Of a stretch of 64,000 nucleotides of DNA, positions 1 to 12,486 are shown in pieces. Under the pieces are notes generated by a model that was not told the origin of the DNA, searched no databases, and saw nothing but the letters and a program-made list of their open reading frames with translations. Source of the DNA: Acanthopleura granulata (Eukaryota; Mollusca; Polyplacophora; Chitonida; Chitonidae); assembly GCA_016165875.1 (NCBI GenBank), contig JABBOT010000005.1:4931186-4995185 (forward strand), given 5' to 3'. The position numbers and the translations under genes were made by a program. The first letter of the stretch is position 1; every line of letters begins with the position of its first letter.

Positions 1-3000
1 TGATTAATTTAACTAACTGTAAATTTGTGTATTCCTGCATGCATCGGCTCTCATACATGTCACTGTGACTATGTAAAGTTTCCCAAACTTTTCCCATGTC
101 TTGTGGACTCAATTGTTATTGCACAAGAAAAGGTATCCTATACACAAGCAATCTTAAAGGGAAAGACCTCGTAACAATGAATGTAGGGTGAGTGTAAAGA
201 GCATTGGAAACTCCGTCTGAAAATATCTTCACCTCCTTTTTTTTCGAATTTTTTCTCACCAAAATAAAAATAGTCAAATGTTTTAATTCTATGGTGGATT
301 TTATGGAACATATCGACATTGAGGTTCATCAGTGATGTCTCACCTTTGTGTGCACCCTTATGTTCAGGTCTGAATTAAGTTCTGGTCAAGAGTGATCCTC
401 TAATGTTTGCCTGTGTATGAAAATGTTCTTGTGACATTAAATTTCTGCTTTGTCACCGGTGAACTACATTATCAATATGGTCCATAAAACCCATCATTCT
501 ATCATAACATTTTACTGCGTTTAGTTTGGTGAAAAAAATCTTTAAAAAAATCATTATAAGTTCATTTTTACGAGATCTTTCCCTTCCAGAGGTGCATAAA
601 AAAAAAACAGAAATAAACAGAGAAATGCAAATATAAAGCTGATTTTGAAGTATACATATACATACATGTATATATAAAATATCAACATAATTATTGTAGA
701 TATATAATCATCTCTCACGTTGTATATATACCTACTTTCTTTTCAACAAATTTAAAAAAAAAACCTTTCAAGATAATGTAGCACCAGTGGAATGGCACAT
801 GATCTGTCCATCATCAGTGTTATATATCTACCTCTGGTCTTATGAGCAGGGTAGATAAAGGTTGAAAACCATTTCCGCCACTGGACAAGCTGACAATAGT
901 GTATCCCCAGACCAGAGGCAAATGTCAGTCATGTGTCACCACAGTCTAATATTGCCATGAATACAACGTAAACATTTCTGGCTTCTCACTTCATTGGTTT
1001 CTCTATGGTGTACTGAGGGAGGAGACTGATGACGCTTTTGCAGACAAAATCTGTTTGAAACTTATTAAATGTCGGTGTTTTCCCCCGTGACTGCTTGAGG
1101 GTTTGGGGTCGATGAAAGTGTCCGTCCACTTGTAAATGTCTTTGATTGGTCGGAGATATTCCACTGCGAGTTACACGGATAACTGCCAGGCTGAGCAAAT
1201 AGAGAATCGGAAGAGTAAATTTGAAGGGATCTGTCTGCTAGTTTGGAATGCACTTCAATCAATAGTAATCAATAATCAATAGCCCAACGTTATCAGTATT
1301 TATCTCAGTCCTCAGCATCCAGCCTTAGAGATAGACGAAGGTCACATCTGAGAAACCAGTGGCAAATCTTGCTCAATCAAATCATAGTTTTGGGATTCTC
1401 CTCTCGTTCTGCTTTTATATCAAAAGAATATGCCTTTATCCTCACCTTTATTTGCCTGTGTAGAGAGTCGATAGATGACAAAACTGGGTCATAATGCTGA
1501 AGAAATCCTTTCCTGTCCTCAGATATATGTTGTCTCAAGCTCTATTCTCCTAAGTGAGATCATATAACCACGAAGCCAGTTTGCTTCTGCCTGCAAATCA
1601 GGTTCAGGGAGAATTGACTTTATTCTACTTTAGATCACTCTATGTAGGCCTAACGGTAATCTATAAAATGGCACAGTGTGAGTACTTCAACAGATTTTCC
1701 CACCAGTTGTTAACAGCGAAACTTAACCTCGTCTGAACATATGCTCCACACTTTGCATGCTTAAGCTTTATTCACTGTAGTTTACAATTTTTCAGTTATA
1801 TGATTACGAGGAATCCTCAGAATGCATATTTTCCTGTGCCTTTTTGTTGCAGGTTGAGCACATGCCACAAAAGAGCTACTGCCAATGGAACATCTTGCTG
1901 ACTCAAAACATCCCATAAGCCACATTTTGCTATAAGACCAGTCCTGCTTCATTGTTCTAACCTTTCAGTGTGAAGTGCCAAAGGAAGCAGCAAAAAGTAC
2001 AATTTTTTAAAGACTTTTACACAAACTGACCTTGGGATTGTATGCAAAACTATACAAGTGCAACAGGAATAGACTGTCTCTAGATTGCAGGGTGATTATA
2101 GCATATATCTTTCTCAAAATATTTATTACAGGCTACACGAAACAAAACAGTTTTAGAAATTCTTGGTGAATTTTAAGAAAGACAGTCTATTTTTAGATTG
2201 AGAACTCTGACATACCTTCTGATCACAACAAGAGAGTCATTTGTTACTACTGAATAATGAAAACACATTCATGCATGCATATTAAGAAGCACTACGAATT
2301 AATCGTACCTTATAAATTAAGTACAAATTTCACAACCACCACAAATAACATAAGTTTGGAAAAGTAAAGCAGATCATAAAAGCATATCAGCCATTGGGCG
2401 TGATGACCACAGCTACAGTTAAATAAGCTGAGCACAGGAGAGCAATCAATGCGAATCCGAACTACACTGTAAGTGTGTGTACGTTTCCACAAAAAATTTG
2501 TCCCATACTCAAGAAATTTAAACCAGTCATTAGTGAGGTGATGAGGACGTTAGTGATAGGACAATTACAGCCTATACATCACCTGGTAACCAATTAACCT
2601 GCAACCTGCAGTCAATAAACTGTCTGGAGGGCTCACCAAGTAAACGACTGTCTACATTCAAAGTTCTGGTCAATCAAAGTTGAACAGATAACAAAGGCAG
2701 AGCAATGCTGCTGAAATCAGTTAGTACAGCAATAGCCATTGTAACTCCTTGGATAATCCTAGGTTTAATGGAAGCAGAAATGTCTCTCTACAATTGAAAA
2801 AGATGAAGAGTTTTGAAGAGGATTTCCAGAAAATTCGACCTCAGGTATACATGTAGGTATATGCACATCACATTTTGCAAGACATTGATATCTTCAACAA
2901 TAAGTCATAAAAACATAGATGTTATCCATAACTGAAGATTATCTACAAACATTATCCCTAGCCGATGTAAATGTCACATATAGACTCTAAAACTTTGGCA

Positions 3001-3855
3001 CAAAGGGTCTATAATGTAAATATTATGACATGAATAAATAATGAATACTTGGCTTCAACGATACGTTTCCACATACATTTAATTGCATCCTTAAGTTTCT
3101 CAAAATCACAATTTGTATTCATGGAGTCATTAGCTGTATCATTGCAGCCGACAAAACAGCAAATGCCAATGGCACCACCTCATTTTTCTGCATCCCTACA
3201 TGACAAATTGCTGTAATTGATTTTTCCAAGAAAGCATATGGGATGATATTAAACCCTGTGTCCGAAAGCAAATACACGTCCATGAAATGGCATCAGCACA
3301 AACTGCATTCCGTTTCAGATACATTTTTAATGAAAACCTGATGGTCTTTAAACAGATGGATTACCAAATGACATGAACAGCACACAAAGTTTACGTAAAG
3401 TAAAGACAGCTCTCGAGACAAACAAACAGCAGCCATGGGTGAACTTTAGCATGGTCAATATGAGGCTGAAACATTCCCAAACAATTCCTCAAATAACCCA
3501 GAACAATGGTTAGTGTAATCATTGTGGACTTCTCTCTTTGGCAATTATAAATGTTTATTGAATATAGGGAAAACATGTACATACATGAACTGAGTGCATG
3601 ACACAGCAAAAACAAAAGTTTTATTGCAATGAGGTAGTTGCTTGTATATCTGTTTCGATCAAACTCGGATGACAGCCTCCTCTTTGTGAAACTTCTGCAC
3701 AATCACAACTGTCATGCAGAATTGATCAAGCATCATGAACTTTTTCTGCATGTTCAAGCATCATTTATAGCAAATTACATGTACGTACATAACACTGTAT
3801 CTGCTTATTTTATGGAGGTTTTACATTGCTATTCCACTCGTGTGATACATACTGG
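1..3855. other. Unique AT-rich non-coding stretch
   Basis: No gene is supported here. Open frames are short (at most about 100 codons), lie on both strands and show no recognisable motif. A TA-rich microsatellite-like patch lies at about 646-735. A 10-base inverted repeat (cctctggtct at 831-840, agaccagagg at 909-918) could form a small hairpin. The segment at about 1000-1260 is less AT-rich than its surroundings and contains a CCAAT-type motif on the minus strand (GACCAATCA). None of this is enough to call a promoter or exon. Confidence 0.6.
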
Positions 3856-4310
3856 CTTAGAGAAAACATGGTTAAGTCTGAAGAAAACATGGTTAAGTCT
3901 GAAGAAAACCAAACAGGGCCAAGAAGAAAACAGGCAGGGCCTAGAGAAAACTGCACAGAATCTGGAGAAAACCACTCATAGCCTGGACAAAACTGGGCAG
4001 AGACGAGAAAACCTGGGCCGAGCCAGAAGAAAACCTGGGTCAAGACCAGAGAAAACCAACTAAAGCTAGGAGAAAACCTGGGCTGAGCCAGAAGGAAACC
4101 TGAGTCAAGACCAGAGAAAATCAAGTAGAGCTAAGAGAAAACCTGGGCCGAGCCAGAAGAAAACCTGGGTCAAGACCAGAGAAAACCAACTAAAGCTAGG
4201 AGAAAACCTGGACTGAGCCAGAAGGAAACCTGAGTCAAGACCAGAGAAAATCAAGTAGAGCCAGGAGAAAACCTGGGCCAAGCCAGAAGGAAACCTGGGC
4301 CGAGCCAGGA
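3856..4310. repeat. Purine-rich tandem repeat, about 21-bp units in a 130-bp higher-order unit
   Basis: The array starts with 21-bp units (gttaagtctgaagaaaacat type). It changes into variants of agaaaacctgggccgagcc. From about 4011 a higher-order period of 130 bp is visible: the string acctgggccg recurs at 4011 and 4141, with the intervening variants in the same order. The array is almost pure purine plus C on the plus strand. Long open frames on both strands across it (for example 141 codons at 3638-4063) come from the repeat, because the unit lacks stops in two frames. They should not be read as genes. Confidence 0.85.
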
Positions 4311-5582
4311 AAAATCCCATAAATTCATACATTTCTTGTCTAGGTCCAGAGTTGAACTTGCATGAACCTGAAATATGTGATTTGAGTTGTTTTGGCGTTA
4401 ATAACCTTTACCACTGAGTCTTGTAGCTCTTAGGGGAGACTCTGACAGGCAACAAAAATGGTCTTAATCGCACAGAAACACATCACTTTCTGCTGTGATG
4501 CTGCAGTGTTTGTGTACTACCTAAGTGCTTTCTGAGCATACAAGCACCTAGATCTGTGATGTAAACAAAGAAAAAAACAAAGAAGCACACAGCTTTGGAC
4601 CCCTTTGTTTAATGTGGGAAGGAGTTTTACGAGTTTCCCATTCTGAAATACATGTAAATGAATTACTTGTAATGTAAAGAATTAATCATTCAAACCTTAA
4701 AAAAAAAAAAAAAAAAAAAAAAAATAGCAAGACCAGGGGCATAAAGTTATTTTTCAAGACACTGGTTCAAAAAGTTTTTTTCCAAGTAAATACACACACA
4801 TTAGTCTTTCAATGTGTTCAGTGAGGACAGGAGGCTGTTGATGGGTAACCTGCATGTAACTCTGCTAACCAATTTTGGGCTCCAACTGGCCATGTAATCA
4901 GCAGATACAGGCTCCTTCCAGCATCCTGAGAGCTGCTTCTGGATCAACATGATGAATGGATTTCAATTCTAATCAACAAATGTCCCCGGAACAGATTACC
5001 CTGTGTGGTGGGGATTGTGCCTGTAATATATGACCCCCTGAAGAAAAATGGACAAAATGTCAAAGGTGAAATGCTTTGTACATGTTCTGGGGCACATGTA
5101 TGTCTGACTCATGAACAATTAATTGCAACAGATTATAAGCTTTTGGAATTTGGACTATAATGTGTTGAAAAACGTGACACACCAACTTCTGAGTTGACAC
5201 ATTACTTCTGTAATGTTTATTTTTTAAGCAATCATTAGCTCTTATTAAAGAGCAGTGTGTTTTCACATCCGACAACACTACATCTGTGATCACATCTTTG
5301 CCTTTTGATACAAATGCTTATAGAAATACAAACATTGATAAAAAGAAAAAGTCACATGCAAAAAATGCAGTTTAACAATAGTTTGTAAATTAAGGGACTC
5401 GATATGAGCATTTGTGCCTGGTAGGAACCTTAATTTATTAAGTGTCTATTTAAAAGGTATTTCTAAAATAGCTTTTATATCTGTTTTACTGACCAACACA
5501 TTCATTAATATTTATGTAATCCAAATCCCATGTGACCCCTTAAGTTCTAGAATAAGTCATCTTCTGCTAAAGCAACTGACTT
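4311..5582. other. Non-coding stretch with a 26-base A run
   Basis: No gene is supported. A run of 26 A occupies 4699-4724. It could be the tail of an old retroposed sequence on the plus strand, but no flanking target duplication or recognisable body was found. The rest is AT-rich unique sequence. Confidence 0.6.
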
Positions 5583-5838
5583 GTACCTAACTTCATCTCC
5601 TGTGCCACTACGACTGCGTATCACAGCCTAAATTACACGGTCATGTCACGACTTGTGCTAACTTCATCTCCTGTCTCACTACGACTGCGTATCACAGCCT
5701 AAATTACACGGTCATGTCACGACTTGTGCTAACTTCATCTCCTGTCTCACTACGACTGCGTATCACAGCCTAAATTACACGGTCATGTCACGACTTGTGC
5801 TAACTTCATCTCCTGTCCCACTATGACTGGGTATATCA
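5583..5838. repeat. 71-bp tandem repeat, about 3.6 copies
   Basis: The string taacttcatctcc starts at 5588, 5659, 5730 and 5801, an exact spacing of 71. The inner copies are nearly identical. The last copy is partial and diverged (cccactatgactgggtata). The near identity suggests recent expansion. The unit has no evident coding potential. Confidence 0.92.
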
Positions 5839-6985
5839 GCCTTTATCACAATGTCATTCCAACTTCATAATCTCATCAACACACCCTGATATTATGCCTG
5901 TCAACATTTGATTTATCCATGAACATATCCCCTAATTCATCAACTTTTCGCAAATGAGAAAAGAACTTTCAGTGTAATTTAACCAGCTTTTTAATTTGAT
6001 TTTGGATGCTAAACTACTTTGGTTGGGTTGGCCTATTTCAGACCTTCATAAATTTAATTTTATCGGTATATGTCCTCAGAATATGTCTGAAGAAACGTAC
6101 TGAAAGCATTCAAAAAAGCTTGAAGGATTAATTATGGTAAAAGCACTGCAGGCACAAATTAAACAATCTGTAAAACTATCTGTTGAAAACAAGAATGCCA
6201 TCATACCTTTAGGTCTCCCATACAAGGCCCCAATAATAATAATAGAAATAAAGAAATAACCATTACTTTCAAACAATTTTGTGTACTTTCACAAAAAAAC
6301 AAAAAACAAAAAAAAAAAAACAAACAACAACAAAGTTTTCAGTTGTTTATACTTTGGTGTAGTTTTTATGCATTTGACATTTAGCGTTCAAGCTATACCA
6401 TACATGTCGCTCCATAATGGATTCAGGTAAACAAGGGGAAAGCCACGCCGTGTTTAAGGATGTGTATCAGACAAAAATACTGCAGAAAAGCTTCAGGCAT
6501 GTTTCCGGGTTTCTATCTGCACAACAGATTACCTCTCGCATAAAATAGGTAAACAAGGTCCAAGGACACTACTCTAAAATCTGGAGTCAGTCAGGGCACA
6601 CAGTATGTAGGACAGAAATGGAGGGGAGGGAGTACAGCTGAGCAAATGCCTTATGTTAGATATCTCCTGAGACGATCTCTACAGCTAGAGATAAAAATCC
6701 CTGTTCACGTACTATGCAACATGGCCTGACAATTGCTCTGTAAACAAGAAGTTTGTTTGTTCATTATCTGTTTCTCTCTAAAGACGTTTGCAGTTAAAGA
6801 TGTCCTAAGCACTGCTCCTAGGCCTGTCTAACAGGATTCTAGATTAGCCTACACTTAGCAGTAGTTTTCATCAAGCATGTATTAACACTCCTCAATATCT
6901 CCCTTTCTAAACACCAGGAAATCACATCCCTGCAAATTCTTGATGAAAGATCCTTCATACAGCTAGGTTTTAGAGCTATACAACT
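5839..6985. other. Non-coding stretch with an A/C-rich simple repeat
   Basis: No gene is supported. A simple-sequence patch of A runs broken by single C lies at about 6293-6333. The rest is unique, AT-rich DNA up to the SINE tail fragment. Confidence 0.6.
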
Positions 6986-7131
6986 TGAAGAATGTTTCAC
7001 TTATACAACGGCGGCGAGCAATATGGAGGGAGGAGACCGGGCAGAGCCAGGGGGGGGGGGGTGAGGGAAAAACACGACCATAAGCAGGTGACTAGTAGAT
7101 TTTCCCAAGTAAGGCCGGAGATGAAGCCAGC
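6986..7131 (-). mobile_element. SINE, 3' half of a copy split by a LINE
   Basis: This is the tail half of the window's tRNA-derived SINE in minus orientation. It holds the conserved blocks gaatgtttcacttatac, gagaccgggcagagcc and ggccggaga. A run of 12 G at 7050-7061 replaces the usual GGG(G/C) stretch. It stops at gaagccagc, and the matching 5' half resumes at ccagcatgag at 9982. The LINE between them was therefore inserted into a pre-existing SINE. The 5-base ccagc occurs at both edges (7127-7131 and 9982-9986), as expected for a target-site duplication. Confidence 0.88.
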
Positions 7132-7501
7132 CCAATAATAATAATAACTTTATTTTCAGAGAGTAAGAAACTCAGTCAATATGACAGTATTGATCTTCCC
7201 TAAGGCCCTCCATTCACTCACACAATCACTCGGCAGTCAGTTGGGTAAATTATGGTTAAAAAAAAAAAAATTCAAAAAAATACAAAATTACATGAAGCAT
7301 TAATTAGTTCAAAGTTATACATATGTATATATACATACAAAGATACAAGGCTTTACTATGTGTTTGGCACTTTCTGCCACTTTTGGTGCAAATTTTTGAA
7401 CGATTTAACTGAGGAGGCAGATTGCTTGACTGAGCAGCTGCAGAGCTTTTCTTGAGTTGTTCTGTGTGGGGAAAGGGAATTTTTACTTGATTGCTTGTAC
7501 A

Positions 7502-9207
7502 TTATCTTAGATCATGATGGGGCTCTTCTCTGAATTGGAACAACTTTTTGATATAGTCAGGGTAGTGGTCATGTAAGGATTTGTAAACAGTGAGATTTTT
7601 TGGGTATATGATAATTTCATGTGTGGTCTTTAAGTTTAACATTTCAAAAGTTTCAGCTGTTGATTTGTTGCCACGTTTGTCTAGGATAAGTTTTGCAGCA
7701 GTTTTTTTAAGTTTATATACTAGATCAAGTAGGCCTATGGAACAGCTGCCCCAAACACGGACAGAGTACATTAAATGAGGAAGGATATAACCACAATAAA
7801 ATAACAGTCTTGTTTTAAAGGGAAGAAAATGCTTCTGCCTCCTCATTATTGACAATAGCTTAGACACAGTACTGCACACTGAGTCAACGTGACTCCGCCA
7901 TGAAAGTGTATGGTCTATATGCAGGCCAAGGAGCTTCAAATTTTGTACAGTTACAATGTCTGGCCACTGACACTGAGTGAATGTTGATGACAATTTTTTA
8001 ATTTCTGGGCTGTTCCAAAAAGGATGGACTTTGTTTTGAACACATTAAGAAGCATTTTATTTTCATTGCACCATTCATTAATAAGTTCCATGTTAGAGTT
8101 TAATTCTGATTGAATTTCGGATAAAGATTTGGAAGCGCTGTACATTGTGGCGTCATCAGCATAAAACTCAATGTCACAGCCGGAAACATTTAAACAACAG
8201 TCATTTAAGTATATTATGAATAGTAAAGGGCCAAGAATAGAACCCTGGGGTACACCTGATTTGACATTTAGAGATGAAGACAACTTGTTATTCATACTAC
8301 CTTTTTGTGATTGACATTCGAGGTAAGAAGTTATCCATTTCATTGTTAAGTCTGTGAATCCATATCTATTTAAATTTTTAAGAAGAATCTGATGGTCAAT
8401 AAGGTCAAAAGACATTCTAAAGTCGATCATGACAGAACCTACGATTTTGTCGTCGTCTATTGCTTTACACCAATTTTTGGGACAATTTAGTAAGAACAGT
8501 GAAACAGGAATGCTGGGGGCGGAAGCCAGATTGGTTGTCATTTAGGAGATTGTTGTTCGGGTTGAACTCAGAGAGATAATTACATGCATGGCGTTCTAGA
8601 ATTTTTGAGAGTACTGGTGAAATGGAGATAGGTCTGTAGTTCTCAGCCCTGTTTGAAGGACCGGATTTGTGTAACGGTATAACTTTCGATTCCTTCCAGC
8701 TTTTCGGAAATATACCTGTGTAGATATTGAGGTTGAGGATTTTTGTAATAGCAGGAGCAATTATGGTAGCACTTGAATTCAGGAAGCGAGGACTAATCCT
8801 ATCTAAGCCTGCACTTTTTGTTGTATCAAGGCTTAGGAGAAAAGTATATACATCGATCTCTGTAATAGGGGGGATTGAAAATGTGTTACCTGCTGGTTTT
8901 CTTTCAGAGATAAATTCAGGTAGTTTTTTAAGTGAGGAGGTTGGATCTACGGCTGTGTCAGGAATGAGATTGACAGGAACTACGACAAAGAATTTATTCA
9001 GTTGGTTAGCTATTACTTCAGGATCGTGAGGTTTATTACTTTTGACATCAGACTGCATGTGAATGGGGACAGATGGATTTGGACTGGGAGAGAGCTTTGC
9101 AATGATTTTCCATGGGTTTCTTTGCTTGTCATTATTTATTGCTTCAGGACCAAAATTGCGCTTTGCTTTGTGAATTAGACTGTTAACATTGTTTCTTAGC
9201 TTTTTCG
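7502..9207 (-). pseudogene. LINE reverse transcriptase domain, frameshifted
   Basis: Three minus-strand frames tile a reverse transcriptase. The first, about 9207-8465, is open well upstream of its first Met and holds the linker plus IPLHKSG, ENYRPISISPVLSKILE and QSGFRPQHSC. The second, 8541-7951, holds IDFRMSFDLIDH, GVPQGSILGPLLFIIYLND and the catalytic FYADDATMY box. The third, 7993-7502, holds LLGLHIDHTLSWRSHV and the thumb region ending near the 3' UTR. The first junction falls in a T5 run on the plus strand (8474-8478), which is a one-base slip. The second lies at about 7960-7990. The upstream junction with the endonuclease, NRKS then stop versus SKKLRN, is also a one-base shift. The YADD active site is intact but the protein cannot be made. 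Confidence 0.9.
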
Positions 9208-9978
9208 ATTCTGGTGGATCAAGGATTTGTGTTGTAGATATTTTTTTACATTTATTGCCTTAAGTACTTCTTCATTTAACCACTCTGGTTGTCTATCTCG
9301 TTTTACTTGATTAGTCTTAATTGGGGCATTATTATTGATGACATTGATAAATGACTGATTCCATTGACTAATGGCGGAATTGGGGCCTGTGCAGGTGTCA
9401 ATGAATGACCAGTCTTCTGCAAGAAGCTCACTGCAGAATGAGTTTGGATCAAAATGTTTCATTGCTCTGTATGTGATGGTTTTGTGAGAATTTGATTTAT
9501 GTTTGAAGTTACATTTATGTGCCATAAATATGGCAAGATGGTCACTTAAATTGAGGTCTAAAGTGTTGTGAAAGTAGATGTTTTGTGGGTCTGTTGAAGA
9601 TATGTGGTCAATTAGGGTCTTAGATTGTTGTGTAATTCGAGTTGGTCGGGTAAAGATTCTGTACAAGCTAACCATTTAGGAGGCACTTTTTCTTCTCAGT
9701 TAATATTGAAATCTCCAAGCAGAATGTTTTCTTTTTCTTCAGAGTATAAGGTCTCAAATATATGTTCAAAATCGGGTATCCATGTGGCAGGCGCATTAGG
9801 GGGTCTGTAAACAAAGCCAAGGATGAAAGGTTTAGAATTGGGTAGTTCAATTTCTAGCCAGATGATCTCAAGAGGGTCGTTCTCTAGGTCGATTCGCCTA
9901 ATGTATGTGACTGTTTCTGAGACATACACTAAAACACCACCTCCAGCTTTCTTCTTTCTATCTTTTCTCTCACCAACA
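9200..9978 (-). pseudogene. LINE endonuclease domain, truncated and frameshifted
   Basis: The minus-strand frames 9978-9696 and 9675-9200 together cover the middle and end of an AP-endonuclease-type (EEP superfamily) domain. Visible motifs in order are AGGGVLVYV, FILGFVYRPPN, ILLGDFNIN (catalytic D and N of the GDFN motif), TLIDHI and DLNLSDHLAIF (the catalytic SDH motif). The N-terminal metal-binding residues are absent because the element is 5'-truncated. An in-frame TGA directly follows GDFNIN, and the frame shifts about 20 bases later. The domain normally nicks the target DNA to prime reverse transcription. This copy cannot work. Confidence 0.88.
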
Positions 9979-9981
9979 TAT

Positions 9982-10084
9982 CCAGCATGAGATGGACTTG
10001 AACTCACAATGACTGCATTGGTGGAAGGCTTCAGAACAATTATGCTGCACTAGGACGCTGACCAACTGAGCCACAGAGGCACCC
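9982..10084 (-). mobile_element. SINE, 5' tRNA-like head of the copy split by the LINE
   Basis: On the minus strand this reads as the tRNA-related head of the SINE family. It has an A-box-like TGGCTCAGTTGG near 10075-10060 and a B-box-like GTGAGTTCAAGTCC near 10012-9999. The SINE ends at the LINE edge and continues at 7131. Joining 7127-7131 to 9987 restores the usual family sequence, so the insertion site is precise to the base. Confidence 0.88.
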
Positions 10085-11784
10085 AAGAACATCTGTTTAA
10101 TCTTCCTGTAAAACTGCACTACCATTGTACCTAAGTACAGCATTAAGCATTAATCAAACAATTACATGTGAATACATAAGCAATAAGTCAATACATACAT
10201 TTACAAAGGCTAATAATATTTAAATTTAAAAATGCTCAACTGATTCTCTGCCACCAGAGAGAGAAATTACTTTGACTTGTCACATAGCCATACACACCAT
10301 CTGTATTTAATACAATCAGATTATTCGTACTCTACCTGTTGTATGCACATTTCTACAACTATGATGATGACCTCCTGACAGCATTTCCGACATTCAGGCC
10401 GTCAATATATGAACACTTCGTTGTTTCAGGATTTCCTGCCCAGTTCCCCCCCACCCCACCCCCATAATGCTGATTGCTAGTGTGTAAGTGAAATATTCTT
10501 GACTGCACAATAAAACATCCAAAAATACATTTTTAAGTATTTGCATGCAATGAAATGTAATTAAACTATAGCATTGTGATTAAATTTGAGCCAATAAAGC
10601 CTTACAGCAACAAGAAATTAATATTGTACATGTACTCATTACTTGTACAATTTTTTGTACCAATAACAGTTCTTAAATCTGACACAATGACATCAACACA
10701 AAATTCAGCCCATAAAAAAAAATTATTTTAAATCCGGCCATTTCATATGTAACCTTTTCCCAGATCTAGATGACAAAACAAATGTGTCACTGTTAATCAA
10801 ATATTGTTCTCGTGCTTTCAATATGATTTACCGTACGTTAAAACCATGTCATCATATCTTGTGCTAGTTCATTTTCAAGTATCTTTACTCTCAACACTGA
10901 AGTTAAATGAAAACAGATGGACACAAGAGGATATTACCTTGTCAGTTATTGCTAATGTTTTGTAAGAAAAACTTTCCCTTTAGGAGTTCAGCGTATTAAA
11001 TGGATTGTCCAAGACAAATGAAGTACAATCCTCCTTGCTTTAAGTCCATCTTACCTTGTCTCGAAGACTGTAATGCTAACAGCTTACAGCCAATAAGGCA
11101 TCTAGAGCATTATATTATTGTTTCGTACTCCTGACAAATGACAATGTAACATGCCTTTCATGGACTCCCATTTGTAAACTGAAGCACTACTACGACTGTC
11201 AGTAATTACATAAAGTTCATAAGAGTAACACACAAAGAACTGAAATCCTCTTTCATACCGTGACTGACAGCTTCACTGAGTGTACGTCGCACACATACAC
11301 CCATGTCTGTCCACAGATATAGTTTGTCTACCATATGAGAGACTATGTCACCAAGGTGGTCAATCTAGGCTGGCAAAGCTTAGGCTAGCCAAACTTATGT
11401 CAGCAGTGAGCTATGAAGTATACAAACCACAAGCACTTTATACAGATACACATACCTGTTCATGATACAACATACATTACAAATATTTTTCAACGAGAAC
11501 ACCAAATGGACCTTACTAAGTAAATTAAAAGTTGTTTGTTTTAGGTCGCCTCACCTAGGACAAACTTAAAATCCACACACCCACTAAAATATTGACAGAC
11601 CCACAACATGAGATGAGTAGGTTCACACTGAATATGACAATTGCTTCTATCACCCTTTCTCCACCAATTTGGCATGCAACAAGGGAATGGTAAAAGGTAC
11701 CACAGTTCATGTTTGGACAAGCAATGCACACAAAAAGGTATATGCAGTAACATGTATGGCAGATTAAGAACTGAAGTTTTTGTT
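10085..11784. other. Non-coding stretch, nothing distinctive
   Basis: No gene, tandem array or recognised mobile element. A C-rich low-complexity patch occurs near 10443-10463. Open frames are short and unsupported. Confidence 0.6.
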
Positions 11785-12042
11785 GTTTATTTATTTCTTT
11801 ATTTGATCAGTGTTTTATGCCGTATTCAAGAATGTTTCACTTATACGATGGCAGCCAGCATTATTGTGGAAGGAAACTGGGCAGAGCCCGCGGTAACCCC
11901 ATGACCATCTGCAGGTTGCTGGCAGACCTTCCCACATACGGCCAGAGAGGAAGCCAGAATAAGCTGGACTTTAACTCACAGGAAGCATAATGGTGGGAGG
12001 CTTCTGGATCATTATGTTGCTCTAGCATGCTAATCAGCTCTG
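11785..12042 (-). mobile_element. tRNA-derived SINE, near full length
   Basis: On the plus strand it begins with the reversed (AAATA)n tail and continues with gtgttttatgccgtattcaag, gaatgtttcacttatacgat, actgggcagagcc, accttcccacatacgg and agaggaagccag. It ends with a diverged tRNA-like head (gagccac region mutated to cagctctgatg). Length is about 258 bp, as for other full copies in the window. The head is too diverged for an active polymerase III promoter. No clear target duplication was seen. Confidence 0.9.
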
Positions 12043-12486
12043 ATGTCTTTGAAATGGGCAGTTAAAAAATGAGGTACGTCCACGTTGAACAGTCACAAGT
12101 ACACGTCCATGCAGTGCTGAGTCCAAAAAGACTGCTATCAACCGTGTCCAAGCAGTTTAGTTAATTATATGTACATTCAATCGGGCTGTGAAATGAATAA
12201 GTAAACGTAGGCAGAAGTTGTATGACTCATCAGATCAGCATGGTCAAAGTAAATTCAGGTATGGGTTGTTCAGTTAACAAAAACCTTACTTCTTTCCCTA
12301 ATAAGATACATATTCCATGAAACATGGCTGCGTGGTCTAGAAATAAGGCAACTCATTTAGTGCTAATATTTTTGGGCCACCTTAGCAGCATTTTACTGTC
12401 TGGCTACACTTGACGGCGTCCCATCATGCACAGAGAGGAAAATTTACCCTAAATCTGAAATTGTTCAGGTGAAAGCCTAAAGGGAT
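12043..12486. other. Spacer between two SINEs
   Basis: Unique AT-rich sequence with no supported gene or repeat. Confidence 0.55.

Larger units (their letters stand above)
7132..9981 (-). mobile_element. 5'-truncated, defective non-LTR retrotransposon (CR1/jockey-like LINE)
   Basis: Read on the minus strand, the element runs from the middle of an apurinic/apyrimidinic-type endonuclease domain, through a reverse transcriptase, to a 3' end that reads AATAAAG followed by (TTA)n. This AATAAA plus simple-repeat end is usual for CR1/L2/Rex-like LINEs. There is no RNase H domain and no ORF1. The first third of the endonuclease is missing, as expected from incomplete target-primed reverse transcription. 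The frame is broken at about 9680-9695, 9200-9210, 8474-8478 and 7960-7990, so the copy is dead. Flanking ccagc repeats are the likely target duplication. Clade assignment is from motif style only; CR1, L2, Rex1 or jockey would need a phylogeny. Confidence 0.9.

Noticed and set aside
3638..4063. 141-codon plus frame with LEKT-like repeats
   Set aside because: It is produced by the 21-bp purine-rich repeat. The opposite strand is open too, and there is no start context or domain.
4699..4724. A26 run as the tail of a processed pseudogene
   Set aside because: No recognisable gene body upstream and no target duplication.
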